A stretch of 8,283 nt of DNA from JBDTCS01 sp039923455. GTDB taxonomy: Bacteria > Bacteroidota > Ignavibacteria > Palsa-1295. The notes beneath the pieces were generated by a model. It had not been told where the DNA came from and did no database searches. It saw nothing but the letters and a program-made list of their open reading frames with translations. A program made the position numbers and the translations under genes. Where the stretch lies: assembly GCA_039923455.1 (NCBI GenBank), contig JBDTCS010000168.1:1-8283 (forward strand). Direction: 5' to 3'. How positions within the stretch are numbered: the stretch's first letter is position 1; each line of letters begins with the position of its first letter. Shown here piece by piece: positions 1 to 6,489 of the stretch.

Positions 1-14
1 CACACGGTCGCCGC

Positions 15-503
15 TCACAATAAATCACCAGATGTTTGCACAGGTTCCCTCGAAATATTTTGTGCGTCGTTTGAATTCGGAACTTCTTCTCGCAATGCCG
101 CGATCGCCTTGGTATCAAGCACCGCAACGCTCTCAAAGGATTCGTAGCGATCTTTTAAAGTGACCGTCAGGATCGATAGCTTGCTTGCTTTCGCCATACC
201 GACGATCATCGCTTCACGATCAGTCAACTGTTTCGATGTGCGCGTTTCGATCTCGCGCGCTACTTCCGAAAACGTTTGCGCAAATCGGGCATTGAATCCG
301 AGCACTCGCACAACATTGAGCATTCCGAGAACCGCCGCATTCTCCGATTCCGATCGTGTTGCTCGAAAGAGTTCAAGCGCGTTAACCATCGTCGTGTAAC
401 AGACACTCTGCGTAAGTGCGCTTCGAAGTAATGATCGCTCACCATTCGGAGTGATCAAGAAATCGGCGAGCACATCTGTTTCGATCAACAACTGGCTCGA
501 CAT
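15..503 (-). CDS. PIN-domain protein, VapC-like putative ribonuclease
   Basis: 162-residue protein with the layout of a PIN-domain nuclease. The N-terminal strand LLIETDVLADFL carries the first acidic residue (Asp10). NALELFRA carries the second (Glu44). TDREAMIVGMAKASKL carries the third (Asp95) at the head of the usual alanine-rich helix. ILTVTLKDRYESF (111-123) matches the late strand that normally reads T-x-N/D. There the expected residue is Lys117, with Asp118 next to it, so the fourth acidic position may be shifted. PIN proteins of VapC type are metal-dependent RNases, usually acting on tRNA or rRNA and held in check by an antitoxin encoded just upstream. Here a 95-residue gene lies 56 bp upstream on the same strand. 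The tail after about residue 140 is polar and probably disordered, making this longer than a typical VapC (about 130-140 residues). No clear ribosome binding site precedes the ATG. The PIN fold is fairly sure; toxin activity is inferred. Confidence 0.78.
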   Translation of the reverse strand: MSSQLLIETDVLADFLITPNGERSLLRSALTQSVCYTTMVNALELFRATRSESENAAVLGMLNVVRVLGFNARFAQTFSEVAREIETRTSKQLTDREAMIVGMAKASKLSILTVTLKDRYESFESVAVLDTKAIAALREEVPNSNDAQNISREPVQTSGDLL

Positions 504-551
504 ACACTGTTTCTAAATGACGCTACGTTGTTTGAGAAACTGCCGATCCTA

Positions 552-585
552 CGGACGATTCAGTCGATCGGAGGATTCAGTCGAT
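552..585. repeat. 17-bp tandem duplication at the 3' end of the 95-residue gene
   Basis: Two adjacent 17-bp units, CGGACGATTCAGTCGAT (552-568) and CGGAGGATTCAGTCGAT (569-585), differ at one base. Read on the minus strand, the upstream copy lies in the reading frame of the 95-residue gene. Because 17 is not a multiple of three, the second copy is read in a different frame and supplies the TGA stop (562-560). With a single copy the gene would still stop within a few codons, at a TAG, so the duplication changes only the last residues. Confidence 0.85.
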
Positions 586-847
586 TTAAAAATTCGCTCG
601 CAATATTTTCCATTGCTCCTTCACTCGTGAGGGCTGCGGCAACGACTTCTAATTCCAGCTGCTGCACTCGGGCAATCTCCTCATACTCGCTCCGCGCTCC
701 TACGGACCGTGTGTCCCAGAGTAGCAATTTTACGGGAGTCCGATCTTCGAGTCCTTGCACTGATTGATCGAGTTCAACACTCCATCCCTTCTCAGTTTTT
801 CTTATAGTACCAAGTGCCTCGTACGGACGAATTGTCATCTTTCTCAT
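560..847 (-). CDS. Small hypothetical protein, possible antitoxin partner of the PIN gene
   Basis: 95-residue protein of no family I recognise. The first half (about residues 8-48) alternates hydrophobic and charged residues (ALGTIRKTEKGWSVELDQ, then TPVKLLLWDT) and looks beta-rich. The second half (about 53-90) is acidic and probably helical (YEEIARVQQLELEVVAAALT, then MENIASEFLNRLN). No AbrB, ribbon-helix-helix or Phd/YefM signature is evident. It lies directly upstream of the PIN gene on the same strand, the position an antitoxin would hold, so an antitoxin role is possible from context only. The chosen ATG (847) has GAGG five bases upstream, one of the better ribosome binding sites in the window. 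A second ATG lies three codons in. The last codons fall within a 17-bp tandem duplication that provides the stop. It starts 118 bp after the lipoprotein stop, so it may have its own promoter. Confidence 0.6.
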   Translation of the reverse strand: MRKMTIRPYEALGTIRKTEKGWSVELDQSVQGLEDRTPVKLLLWDTRSVGARSEYEEIARVQQLELEVVAAALTSEGAMENIASEFLNRLNPPID

Positions 848-851
848 AAAG

Positions 852-867
852 GCCTCAAAATAGAGGC
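852..867 (-). promoter_or_regulatory. Inverted repeat covering the putative ribosome binding site of the 95-residue gene
   Basis: On the minus strand GCCTC, six bases, then GAGGC lie immediately before CTTT-ATG. The arms are 5 bp and perfect. The 3' arm contains the GAGG that would serve as Shine-Dalgarno. In RNA a hairpin here could hide that site. As DNA it could be an operator, as is common upstream of toxin-antitoxin pairs. The repeat is short, so chance is a real alternative. Confidence 0.3.
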
Positions 868-965
868 GTTTTCGTAACGAGCGTATTTTTTGCTTCGTTC
901 CGAATTCGCTTGGAATTGACCTTTTATTAACGTATATTGTTTAGAACCTCCGTAGTGCCGTTCGA

Positions 966-1877
966 TCAACGCGTTGGAGCCGTCATACCTCGCGGTTTGA
1001 GCAGCACAGTTGCAGTCCTCCGCTGCCCTCCTTCCCCTCCGGGGTATGGATTTGCAAGATCAAGTTTCCAAACCACCGCGTGCTCGGCGGGTAAAAGAGT
1101 CCCGCTTGTATCGCAACTCAGCACTTGTGGCGCGTAGAGCACATACCGAAATGTGAAGAGACCGACCATCATGTTCGAGAGTTGGTTCATGCTTTGTGTC
1201 AGACTATCAAGAGCGTTACCGGAATCCGCAAGTTCGGTTGTATGTGTTTTGGATTTCTTCTTTGACTTGGCAGCGACTTTTGCTTTCTTGCCCGATTTCG
1301 ATTGTTTGCCCTTCACTTGGTCGCGAAGCTCAGCTGCACTTTTATAGTAAGCCTTAAGCGAATTCGGAATGGGGGGCGCGATCATTGTGAATTGCAACGT
1401 ATCACCGGAAGTTCGGATCACAATAGAATCACCACCCATCTTTACCGGCACTGATTTTATGTCGCTGCTATCGTCCACCAATTTTTTGATGTTGATGAGA
1501 TCGGTGTAGGAGCGCAGATCAATGTTAAGAATGAAATGATCGGCGTTATCATAGATAGAATCATTGATAGAAATGCCGGTGATTGAATTATCTCCGTGAA
1601 GTTTCTTTGAGATCTCTCCGAAAATTTTCTCGGAGACCGAGTCCTTTTCTGATTGCGAGAGCGTAAATATCTTTCCACTCGGAGCAGTCGCGGTGACGGT
1701 GGTCGAATCCTTCCCCAATGAGTGCATCATCGCAATAACGCTGCTATCAAGTCCCATATCAAGGGCCATGCGAGCCGTTCCATCTTCGTGAATGTAGAAC
1801 TTGAAGGCGATATCCAGGCAACCGGAAAAAGAGAGCGCTGAAAACACGAGCACGCTAAGCAGCAGAATTTTTCGCAT
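966..1877 (-). CDS. Uncharacterised lipoprotein with lysine-rich linker
   Basis: 303 residues from the chosen start. It begins with MRKILLLSVLVFSALSFSGC, a signal peptide with short basic head, hydrophobic core and lipobox, with the lipidated cysteine at position 20. It should therefore be exported and anchored in a membrane. The mature protein opens with a beta-type segment (LDIAFKFYIHEDGTARMALD), as in lipoproteins with an LppM/DUF3153-like fold; that resemblance is weak and inferred. Residues 189-210 hold 11 lysines in 22 positions, a basic, probably flexible linker, followed by a helical stretch and a second beta-type segment (FRYVLYAPQVLS, then HAVVWKLDLANPY). No transmembrane helix follows the signal. 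The frame is open to an ATG at 1931, which has GGAG four bases upstream. That longer form would put 18 extra residues before the signal peptide, so I prefer 1877, but the longer start is possible. Function unknown. Confidence 0.72.
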   Translation of the reverse strand: MRKILLLSVLVFSALSFSGCLDIAFKFYIHEDGTARMALDMGLDSSVIAMMHSLGKDSTTVTATAPSGKIFTLSQSEKDSVSEKIFGEISKKLHGDNSITGISINDSIYDNADHFILNIDLRSYTDLINIKKLVDDSSDIKSVPVKMGGDSIVIRTSGDTLQFTMIAPPIPNSLKAYYKSAAELRDQVKGKQSKSGKKAKVAAKSKKKSKTHTTELADSGNALDSLTQSMNQLSNMMVGLFTFRYVLYAPQVLSCDTSGTLLPAEHAVVWKLDLANPYPGGEGGQRRTATVLLKPRGMTAPTR

Positions 1878-2065
1878 TCGAATTGAGTCAATGAGTTCTG
1901 AGAACATGTTTCGTTTGGGCAAGGCAAACATAAGACTCCAGAAACCAGTACTTTCAATATTGGATATTTTTTGTAGTAATTCCGCCCAGACCGATTTTAT
2001 CGCGCCGGCTACTTTTTTGCTCGCAAGAGTGTTTTAGTCACAGCTTTAATATTATTCGGAATACA

Positions 2066-2536
2066 ATGGAAAAAGCATATTTTGGGGCAGGTTGTTTTTG
2101 GGGCGTGGAGGCGGCGTACCGCCAGATCAAAGGTGTGAAGGCAACGGCAGTAGGATATTTGGGTGGCACATTAACCAACCCGACCTACGAGCAAGTATGC
2201 ACGGATCGAACCGGTCACGCGGAAGTAGTCGAGGTAACCTATGATCCGGCTGAGGTCGCCTATGATGAACTGCTGACAGTGTTTTGGGAAAATCATGACC
2301 CAACGACGCTCAACAAGCAAGGTCCGGACGTCGGATCGCAATATCGCTCGGCGATTTTTTATACCAACGAAGAACAGCACGTTGCAGCGCTGGCATCGAA
2401 AGCTTCGCTCGAACAAGCCGGAAGATATCGCAAACCGATCGTGACGGAGATCACACCTGCTTCCATGTTTTACAAAGCGGAAGATTACCATCAGCAATAT
2501 CTCGAGAAACGCGGACTAAGCTCTTGTCATATTTGA
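2066..2536 (+). CDS. msrA: Peptide-methionine (S)-S-oxide reductase MsrA
   Basis: 156-residue cytoplasmic enzyme that reduces the S-epimer of methionine sulfoxide in proteins and free methionine sulfoxide back to methionine, repairing oxidative damage. The signature GAGCFWGVE sits at residues 8-15, with catalytic Cys10. GYLGG (30-34) and NPTYEQV (38-44) follow, then TGHAEVVEVTYDP (49-61) with the active-site Glu53. HDPTTLNKQGPDVGSQYRS (77-95) and EDYHQQYL (139-146) complete the family pattern. Cys154 in SSCHI at the C-terminus is a candidate resolving cysteine for recycling by thioredoxin. The length fits the compact MsrA form without the N-terminal extension of the E. coli enzyme. No MsrB domain or neighbour is present. 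GGA six bases before the ATG is a weak ribosome binding site. The gene stands alone, divergent from the lipoprotein gene and ending in a strong hairpin terminator shared with gcvP. Confidence 0.97.
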   Translation: MEKAYFGAGCFWGVEAAYRQIKGVKATAVGYLGGTLTNPTYEQVCTDRTGHAEVVEVTYDPAEVAYDELLTVFWENHDPTTLNKQGPDVGSQYRSAIFYTNEEQHVAALASKASLEQAGRYRKPIVTEITPASMFYKAEDYHQQYLEKRGLSSCHI

Positions 2537-2558
2537 CAACTGACGAATAGCAGAATTG

Positions 2559-2594
2559 AAAAAGGCCACACCGATTGATCAGTGTGGCCTTTTT
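2559..2594. terminator. Bidirectional Rho-independent terminator between msrA and gcvP
   Basis: A perfect 13-bp inverted repeat, AAAAAGGCCACAC and GTGTGGCCTTTTT, is separated by a 10-base loop. On each strand the GC-rich core is followed by a run of five T, so it can end both msrA (plus) and gcvP (minus). It starts 22 bp after the msrA stop and ends 23 bp from the gcvP stop. Confidence 0.93.
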
Positions 2595-2617
2595 GCTTCG
2601 ATCAGCTTGATGAACCG

Positions 2618-5533
2618 TTATGCTGAAGCTACTTCTGCTTCAGCATATTCTTCAGTAGGTGGGCACGAGCAGATTAACGTGCGGTCGCCGTATGCGTTAT
2701 TGACTCTACCGACGCTCGGCCAGAATTTATTTTGACGCAATCCGGCAACAGGGTATGCCGCTTTTTCGCGAGAGTACTTGTGATTCCAAGTGTCTGAGAT
2801 CACGACCATCGCGGTGTGTGGTGCGTTCTTGAGCGCATTGTCGGTCTTATCTTGCTCACCCTTCTCGACTTCCTCGATCTCTTTTCGAATCGCGATCATC
2901 GCATCGCAGAAACGGTCAAGTTCTGCAAGCGACTCACTCTCGGTCGGTTCGATCATCAGTGTACCTGCGACCGGAAACGAGACTGTCGGTGCGTGAAATC
3001 CATAATCCATCAAGCGCTTCGAAATATCCTCGACTTCGATTCCGGCGTCTTTGAATTGGCGCATGTCAAGGATCATTTCGTGGGCCACACGCTTATGCGT
3101 CCCTTGGAAAAGCACTGGATAGTACTTCTCAAGTCGTGCTTTGATGTAATTTGCATTCAGGATCGCCACTTTAGTTGCCTCTGTAAGCCCTTCTCCTCCC
3201 ATCAGAGCAATATAGGCCCAGGAGATGAGTAGAATGCTGGCACTTCCCCATGGAGCCGCGCTAACAGCTCCTGTTGCGCCTTTGCCTCCAACCGGAATTA
3301 CCGCGTGTCCAGGCAAAAACGGTGCAAGATGTTCCGCGACACCGATCGGTCCCATTCCAGGCCCACCACCCCCGTGAGGAATGCAGAAGGTCTTATGCAA
3401 ATTCAGATGGCAGACGTCGGCGCCAATATTTGCCGGACTTGTCAGGCCAACTTGCGCATTCATATTCGCTCCATCCATGTAAACTTGCCCACCGTTCTGA
3501 TGAATCAGTTCGCAGACCTCGCGAATGGACTCTTCGAACACACCGTGCGTCGAGGGATACGTGACCATCAGCCCAGCGAGATCTTTCTTGTGTAGCTCGA
3601 CCTTATTCCGCAGATCTGTCATGTCGATGTTGCCATTCTCGTCTGTCTTGATAACAACAACTTTCATCCCTGCCATCACAGCGCTCGCAGGATTCGTACC
3701 ATGTGCCGAAGCGGGAATGACGACAACATTTCGATGTGACTCATTGCGGCTCGCGTGATAGTCGCGAATCGCAAGCAAGCCCGCATACTCCCCTTGCGCT
3801 CCGGCATTCGGTTGAAGCGAGATCGCAGGGAAACCTGTGATGTGTTGGAGTGCTGCTTCCAGCTCTTCAAAAATCTCGAGATATCCTTGCGCTTGATCGA
3901 TCGGTACAAACGGATGCAATCCACCAAACTCTCGCCAAGTCACGGGGATCATTTCCGTGGTTGCGTTCAGCTTCATCGTGCAACTTCCGAGCGGGATCAT
4001 CGAATGTGCGAGAGACAAATCCCGATTCTCCAGCAACTTGAGATAACGCAGCATCTCGGTCTCAGAATGATGCGTGTTGAAGACTGCGTTTGTGAGATAC
4101 TTGCTCTTACGTTCGAACGGGTCCGGGAATTTCAGATCGACGCTGTTCTCTAACTTATCGAGATCAAGTGAGACACCATTCGAGTGCGCCGCATTATGGA
4201 ATACATCGAGAATATCCGCAACAGTCTCACGACGCGCAGTTTCGTCAAGCGAAATACCGATGCAGTTATCGATGAAATACCGGAAATTAAATTCTGACGC
4301 GAGTGCCTCTTTGTGAATTCGCTCACGTGTGGAGAGGCTGCCGAGGTGAATCTTCAGCGTATCAAAATATTCATTGTTCTCGACTTTGTACCCGAGCTTC
4401 TCAAGTCCCAAGGCAAGGAGTTGTGTCAGGCCGTGAATTCGCTGAGCGATCGACTTGATGCCCTTCGGTCCATGATAAACTGCATACATCGCAGAGATAT
4501 TTGCGAGCAATGCCTGCGCAGTGCAAATATTACTTGTCGCCTTGTCACGCCTGATATGTTGCTCTCGCGTTTGCAGCGCCATACGATACGCGGGATTACC
4601 TTGTGCATCAATCGAAAGCCCGATGATACGACCGGGCATCACACGCTTGTATTCATCTTTCGTTGCAAAGAATGCTGCATGTGGGCCGCCGTAACCAAGC
4701 GGAACACCGAATCGCTGCGCGGAGCCGACAGCAATATCCGCACCAAACTCTGCCGGTGGCGTGATCAGAGCAAGGCTCATCAGATCGCACGCAACCGCGA
4801 CGAGTGCGCCGTGCACGTGAGCATCTTCACAAAAACTCCGATAGTCATAGATCGTACCATCGCCAGCAGGATATTGTACGATTGCGCCGAATATCTCGTG
4901 AGACCAAACAAGCTTACGATGATCCCCGACTTGTACTTTGATGCCGAGCGGCTGCGCACGAGTCATCAACACGTCGAGCGTTTGCGGGAAAATATTTTCA
5001 GAGACGAAGAGCGTGTTCGCATCCGTCTCATGCTGCCCTTTCTTAATGTGCAATGCGTGCATGAGATGCATCGCCTCGGCAGCGGCAGTTGCTTCATCGA
5101 GCAACGATGCGTTCGCGATCTCGAAGCCTGTCATGTCGACGATCATCGACTGAAAATTAAAGAGCGATTCCAAGCGACCCTGTGCGATCTCCGCTTGATA
5201 CGGCGTGTACTGCGTATACCAACCCGGATTCTCGAAGACGTTGCGAAGAATCACCGGTGGTGTCACACAATCATAGTAGCCCATACCGATACAAGTCGTG
5301 AGCAACTCGTTCTTCGAAGCGGTCTCACCGAGCTTATCGAGAAACTCTACTTCGCTATCAGCCTCACCGATTTCGAGTGGCGCTTTGAGTCGAATTGAAG
5401 CCGGGACGATCTGCTCGATCAAGGCATCGAGCGTAGGTACACCGAGGACCTTGAGCATCTTTTCCTGATCGAGTGCATCCGGACCGATGTGACGTTGAGA
5501 AAACCGCTCGTTGTCGCTAAGATATGTGTTCAT
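2618..5533 (-). CDS. gcvP: Glycine dehydrogenase (aminomethyl-transferring), glycine cleavage P-protein
   Basis: 971-residue PLP enzyme that decarboxylates glycine and passes the aminomethyl group to the lipoyl arm of GcvH in the cytoplasmic glycine cleavage system. It is the single-chain form, with N-terminal half (about 1-450, starting FSQRHIGPD) and C-terminal half (about 480-971) joined, close to the 957 residues of E. coli GcvP. Landmarks are MGYYDCVTPPVILRNVFENPGWYTQYTPYQAEIAQGRLES (read in pieces over 84-123), IPLGSCTMKLNATTEM (513-528), PNAGAQGEYAGL (575-586) and IPASAHGTNPAS (606-617). NLHKTFCIPHGGGGPG (711-726) has Lys714 as the expected Schiff-base lysine and a glycine-rich loop. 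No frameshift or missing key segment was seen. gcvT, gcvH and lpd are not in the window, so the system must be dispersed if complete. AGAAG lies 8-12 bases before the ATG as a weak ribosome binding site. The 216-bp leader has two small inverted repeats but no recognisable glycine riboswitch. Confidence 0.97.
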   Translation of the reverse strand: MNTYLSDNERFSQRHIGPDALDQEKMLKVLGVPTLDALIEQIVPASIRLKAPLEIGEADSEVEFLDKLGETASKNELLTTCIGMGYYDCVTPPVILRNVFENPGWYTQYTPYQAEIAQGRLESLFNFQSMIVDMTGFEIANASLLDEATAAAEAMHLMHALHIKKGQHETDANTLFVSENIFPQTLDVLMTRAQPLGIKVQVGDHRKLVWSHEIFGAIVQYPAGDGTIYDYRSFCEDAHVHGALVAVACDLMSLALITPPAEFGADIAVGSAQRFGVPLGYGGPHAAFFATKDEYKRVMPGRIIGLSIDAQGNPAYRMALQTREQHIRRDKATSNICTAQALLANISAMYAVYHGPKGIKSIAQRIHGLTQLLALGLEKLGYKVENNEYFDTLKIHLGSLSTRERIHKEALASEFNFRYFIDNCIGISLDETARRETVADILDVFHNAAHSNGVSLDLDKLENSVDLKFPDPFERKSKYLTNAVFNTHHSETEMLRYLKLLENRDLSLAHSMIPLGSCTMKLNATTEMIPVTWREFGGLHPFVPIDQAQGYLEIFEELEAALQHITGFPAISLQPNAGAQGEYAGLLAIRDYHASRNESHRNVVVIPASAHGTNPASAVMAGMKVVVIKTDENGNIDMTDLRNKVELHKKDLAGLMVTYPSTHGVFEESIREVCELIHQNGGQVYMDGANMNAQVGLTSPANIGADVCHLNLHKTFCIPHGGGGPGMGPIGVAEHLAPFLPGHAVIPVGGKGATGAVSAAPWGSASILLISWAYIALMGGEGLTEATKVAILNANYIKARLEKYYPVLFQGTHKRVAHEMILDMRQFKDAGIEVEDISKRLMDYGFHAPTVSFPVAGTLMIEPTESESLAELDRFCDAMIAIRKEIEEVEKGEQDKTDNALKNAPHTAMVVISDTWNHKYSREKAAYPVAGLRQNKFWPSVGRVNNAYGDRTLICSCPPTEEYAEAEVASA

Positions 5534-5566
5534 GCTGTTCTTCTAAACATTCCTCGTAAAGAATCC

Positions 5567-5593
5567 GCTCTGGAGAGCCCACCCGAATTTCGG
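5567..5593. repeat. Two small adjacent inverted repeats in the gcvP leader
   Basis: GCTCTGGAGAGC (5567-5578) and CCGAATTTCGG (5583-5593) are each self-complementary with arms of 5 bp. They lie 34-60 bp upstream of the gcvP ATG. They could be tiny hairpins in the leader RNA or operator half-sites. They do not match the conserved core of the glycine riboswitch as I know it. Chance is possible because both are short. Confidence 0.35.
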
Positions 5594-5694
5594 CGGTTCG
5601 CACATAACAATAAAAGGAAATGTTTTGTCCGAGAGAGTGCCAAGAAATCTTATTTTCTATTTCGATTGCTCTGATAGCACGGAACCCGAACCAA

Positions 5695-5723
5695 ATAAAA
5701 AAGGTGGAAAATGCATCACCCTT
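5695..5723 (-). terminator. Probable Rho-independent terminator of the DinB-like gene
   Basis: On the minus strand AAGGGTG, an 11-base loop region, then CACCTT can pair over six bases with one bulged G, followed directly by further T residues (CACCTTTTTTATTT). It begins about 27 bp after the stop of the DinB-like gene. It would separate that gene from gcvP downstream on the same strand. The stem is short, hence moderate confidence. Confidence 0.45.
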
Positions 5724-5749
5724 ATAACACATTCGCGTTCCTTATCGAA

Positions 5750-6211
5750 TTAGGCCACGGCCGCGCCTGACTCTACTTCGACCATATCTTCCTTCGGAGC
5801 CTCTGTTTTGGGTGCGGGAGGTGCTGTGTCCACGCCGCGCCAATTGTTCGAGGTACCAATCTTCACGCCGCACATTCTGGCGTAGAGGAAGAGCTGATGT
5901 CGATAGGCACAAAAATATCTCATAGCATTGTTCGTAATGCCGTCGTAGAGTGCGATAGGCTGTCCCCAAGGAAGGCTCGTTTGACGAGTGAGAATATCTT
6001 CTTCGGATAGAGGCTCCAGCATGCTGATGATGGCTGTCCGTTCTTTCTCGATCCATTCCGGAAATTCGTCAAACTTCATCGTGCCCGCATGTTTGCTCGC
6101 AGCAGCCACCGCTTCCATACCCGTACCGTCCGTTGTGGGATGTACAAGAGACCCAACTACCGAATCCCCGATGAAGGTAAGATAGTGGAGAAGTTCAAGC
6201 ATGGAACGCAT
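5750..6211 (-). CDS. DinB-like four-helix protein, 5' part out of frame
   Basis: The open frame from ATG 6211 gives 153 residues resembling the DinB/YfiT-like four-helix superfamily. MRSMLELLHYLTFIGDS corresponds to the helix with the first conserved histidine (His9 here), and YRHQLFLYARMCG (103-115) matches the late helix usually written HRGQL-x-x-YLR-x-x-G. Superfamily members are often metal-binding and include thiol-dependent transferases and DNA-damage-inducible proteins of unknown role. In this copy the HR of the late motif reads YR, so metal binding is uncertain. The C-terminal 35 residues (APPAPKTEAPKED, then VEVESGAAVA) look disordered. The ATG at 6211 falls inside the conserved domain. 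In the same frame the 15 residues just upstream (FEAGQKGANWRPKED) still look like the family but have no start codon before the TGA at 6283-6281. The N-terminus lies upstream in another frame to ATG 6321, giving about 190 residues if joined. The gene may be disrupted or read by slippage. Confidence 0.68.
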   Translation of the reverse strand: MRSMLELLHYLTFIGDSVVGSLVHPTTDGTGMEAVAAASKHAGTMKFDEFPEWIEKERTAIISMLEPLSEEDILTRQTSLPWGQPIALYDGITNNAMRYFCAYRHQLFLYARMCGVKIGTSNNWRGVDTAPPAPKTEAPKEDMVEVESGAAVA

Positions 6212-6321
6212 GTCTTCCTTTGGTCGCCAGTTCGCGCCTTTTTGTCCAGCTTCGAAAAAAGATGCTTCATCAAATCCATTTCATGATTAATCGAGGCGAT
6301 CATCGATTCCCTTATAGCCAT
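6212..6321 (-). other. Out-of-frame N-terminal segment of the DinB-like gene, with T6 slip site
   Basis: From ATG 6321 the minus strand reads MAIRESMIASINHEMDLM then KHLF, ending in CTT TTT TCG at a run of six T (plus positions 6255-6260). This frame then leaves the family pattern. Re-reading one T (a -1 step, equivalent to one extra T in the run) gives KHLF followed by FEAGQKGANWRPKED and then the ORF that starts at 6211. The joined product has the usual DinB-like opening: a charged first helix, then the loop with W-x-P before the second helix. This may be a deletion in a homopolymer, a sequencing or assembly error, or a site of ribosomal or polymerase slippage. No strong Shine-Dalgarno lies before 6321. 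Confidence 0.6.
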
Positions 6322-6439
6322 ATTAGTCGGAAAATTTTTTGGTCTTTCTTAAAATATCGTTGCAAAATTCTTCTGATATACAAATGGGCTTTCGAATTGG
6401 ATTCCAAGAATGTGAAACGTTCTGTTGTCGAGGTCTCTT

Positions 6440-6466
6440 TTGATAGGTCGTTAAGAGAAATATAAC
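6440..6466 (+). promoter_or_regulatory. Candidate sigma-70-type promoter for murB
   Basis: TTGATA (6440-6445) and TATAAC (6461-6466) each match the standard -35 and -10 hexamers at five of six positions. The 15-bp spacing is shorter than the usual 16-18. Transcription would start about 15-20 bp before the murB ATG, leaving a short leader with no evident Shine-Dalgarno. The spacing, and the unknown sigma preference of the host, keep confidence low. Confidence 0.33.
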
Positions 6467-6489
6467 CGTCGAACCGCGATTTAAGTCGA

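Noticed and set aside
508..540. GTTTCT and AGAAAC inverted repeat before the PIN gene
   Set aside because: Only 6 bp arms with a 21-base gap and AT-rich context; not distinguishable from chance.
967..976. Palindrome CAACGCGTTG at the end of the lipoprotein gene
   Set aside because: It overlaps the stop and last codons, is not followed by a T run and is short enough to be chance.
1932..2065. Promoters in the divergent lipoprotein/msrA interval
   Set aside because: TA-rich stretches such as TTTAATATTATT are present, but no -35/-10 pair with acceptable spacing could be set on either strand.
4313..5398. A 361-codon open frame on the plus strand, antisense to gcvP
   Set aside because: It lies wholly inside the strongly supported gcvP gene on the opposite strand. 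Its translation is rich in Arg, Cys and His with no recognisable domain, typical of a shadow frame produced by codon bias.
5625..5665. TTGGCAC on the minus strand in the gcvP leader as a possible sigma-54 (-24) element
   Set aside because: The matching -12 GC element is missing at the required distance.
5517..5732. A 71-codon minus-strand frame spanning the gcvP leader and start
   Set aside because: It overlaps the gcvP start in another frame. The translation is aromatic-rich with no family resemblance and no ribosome binding site.
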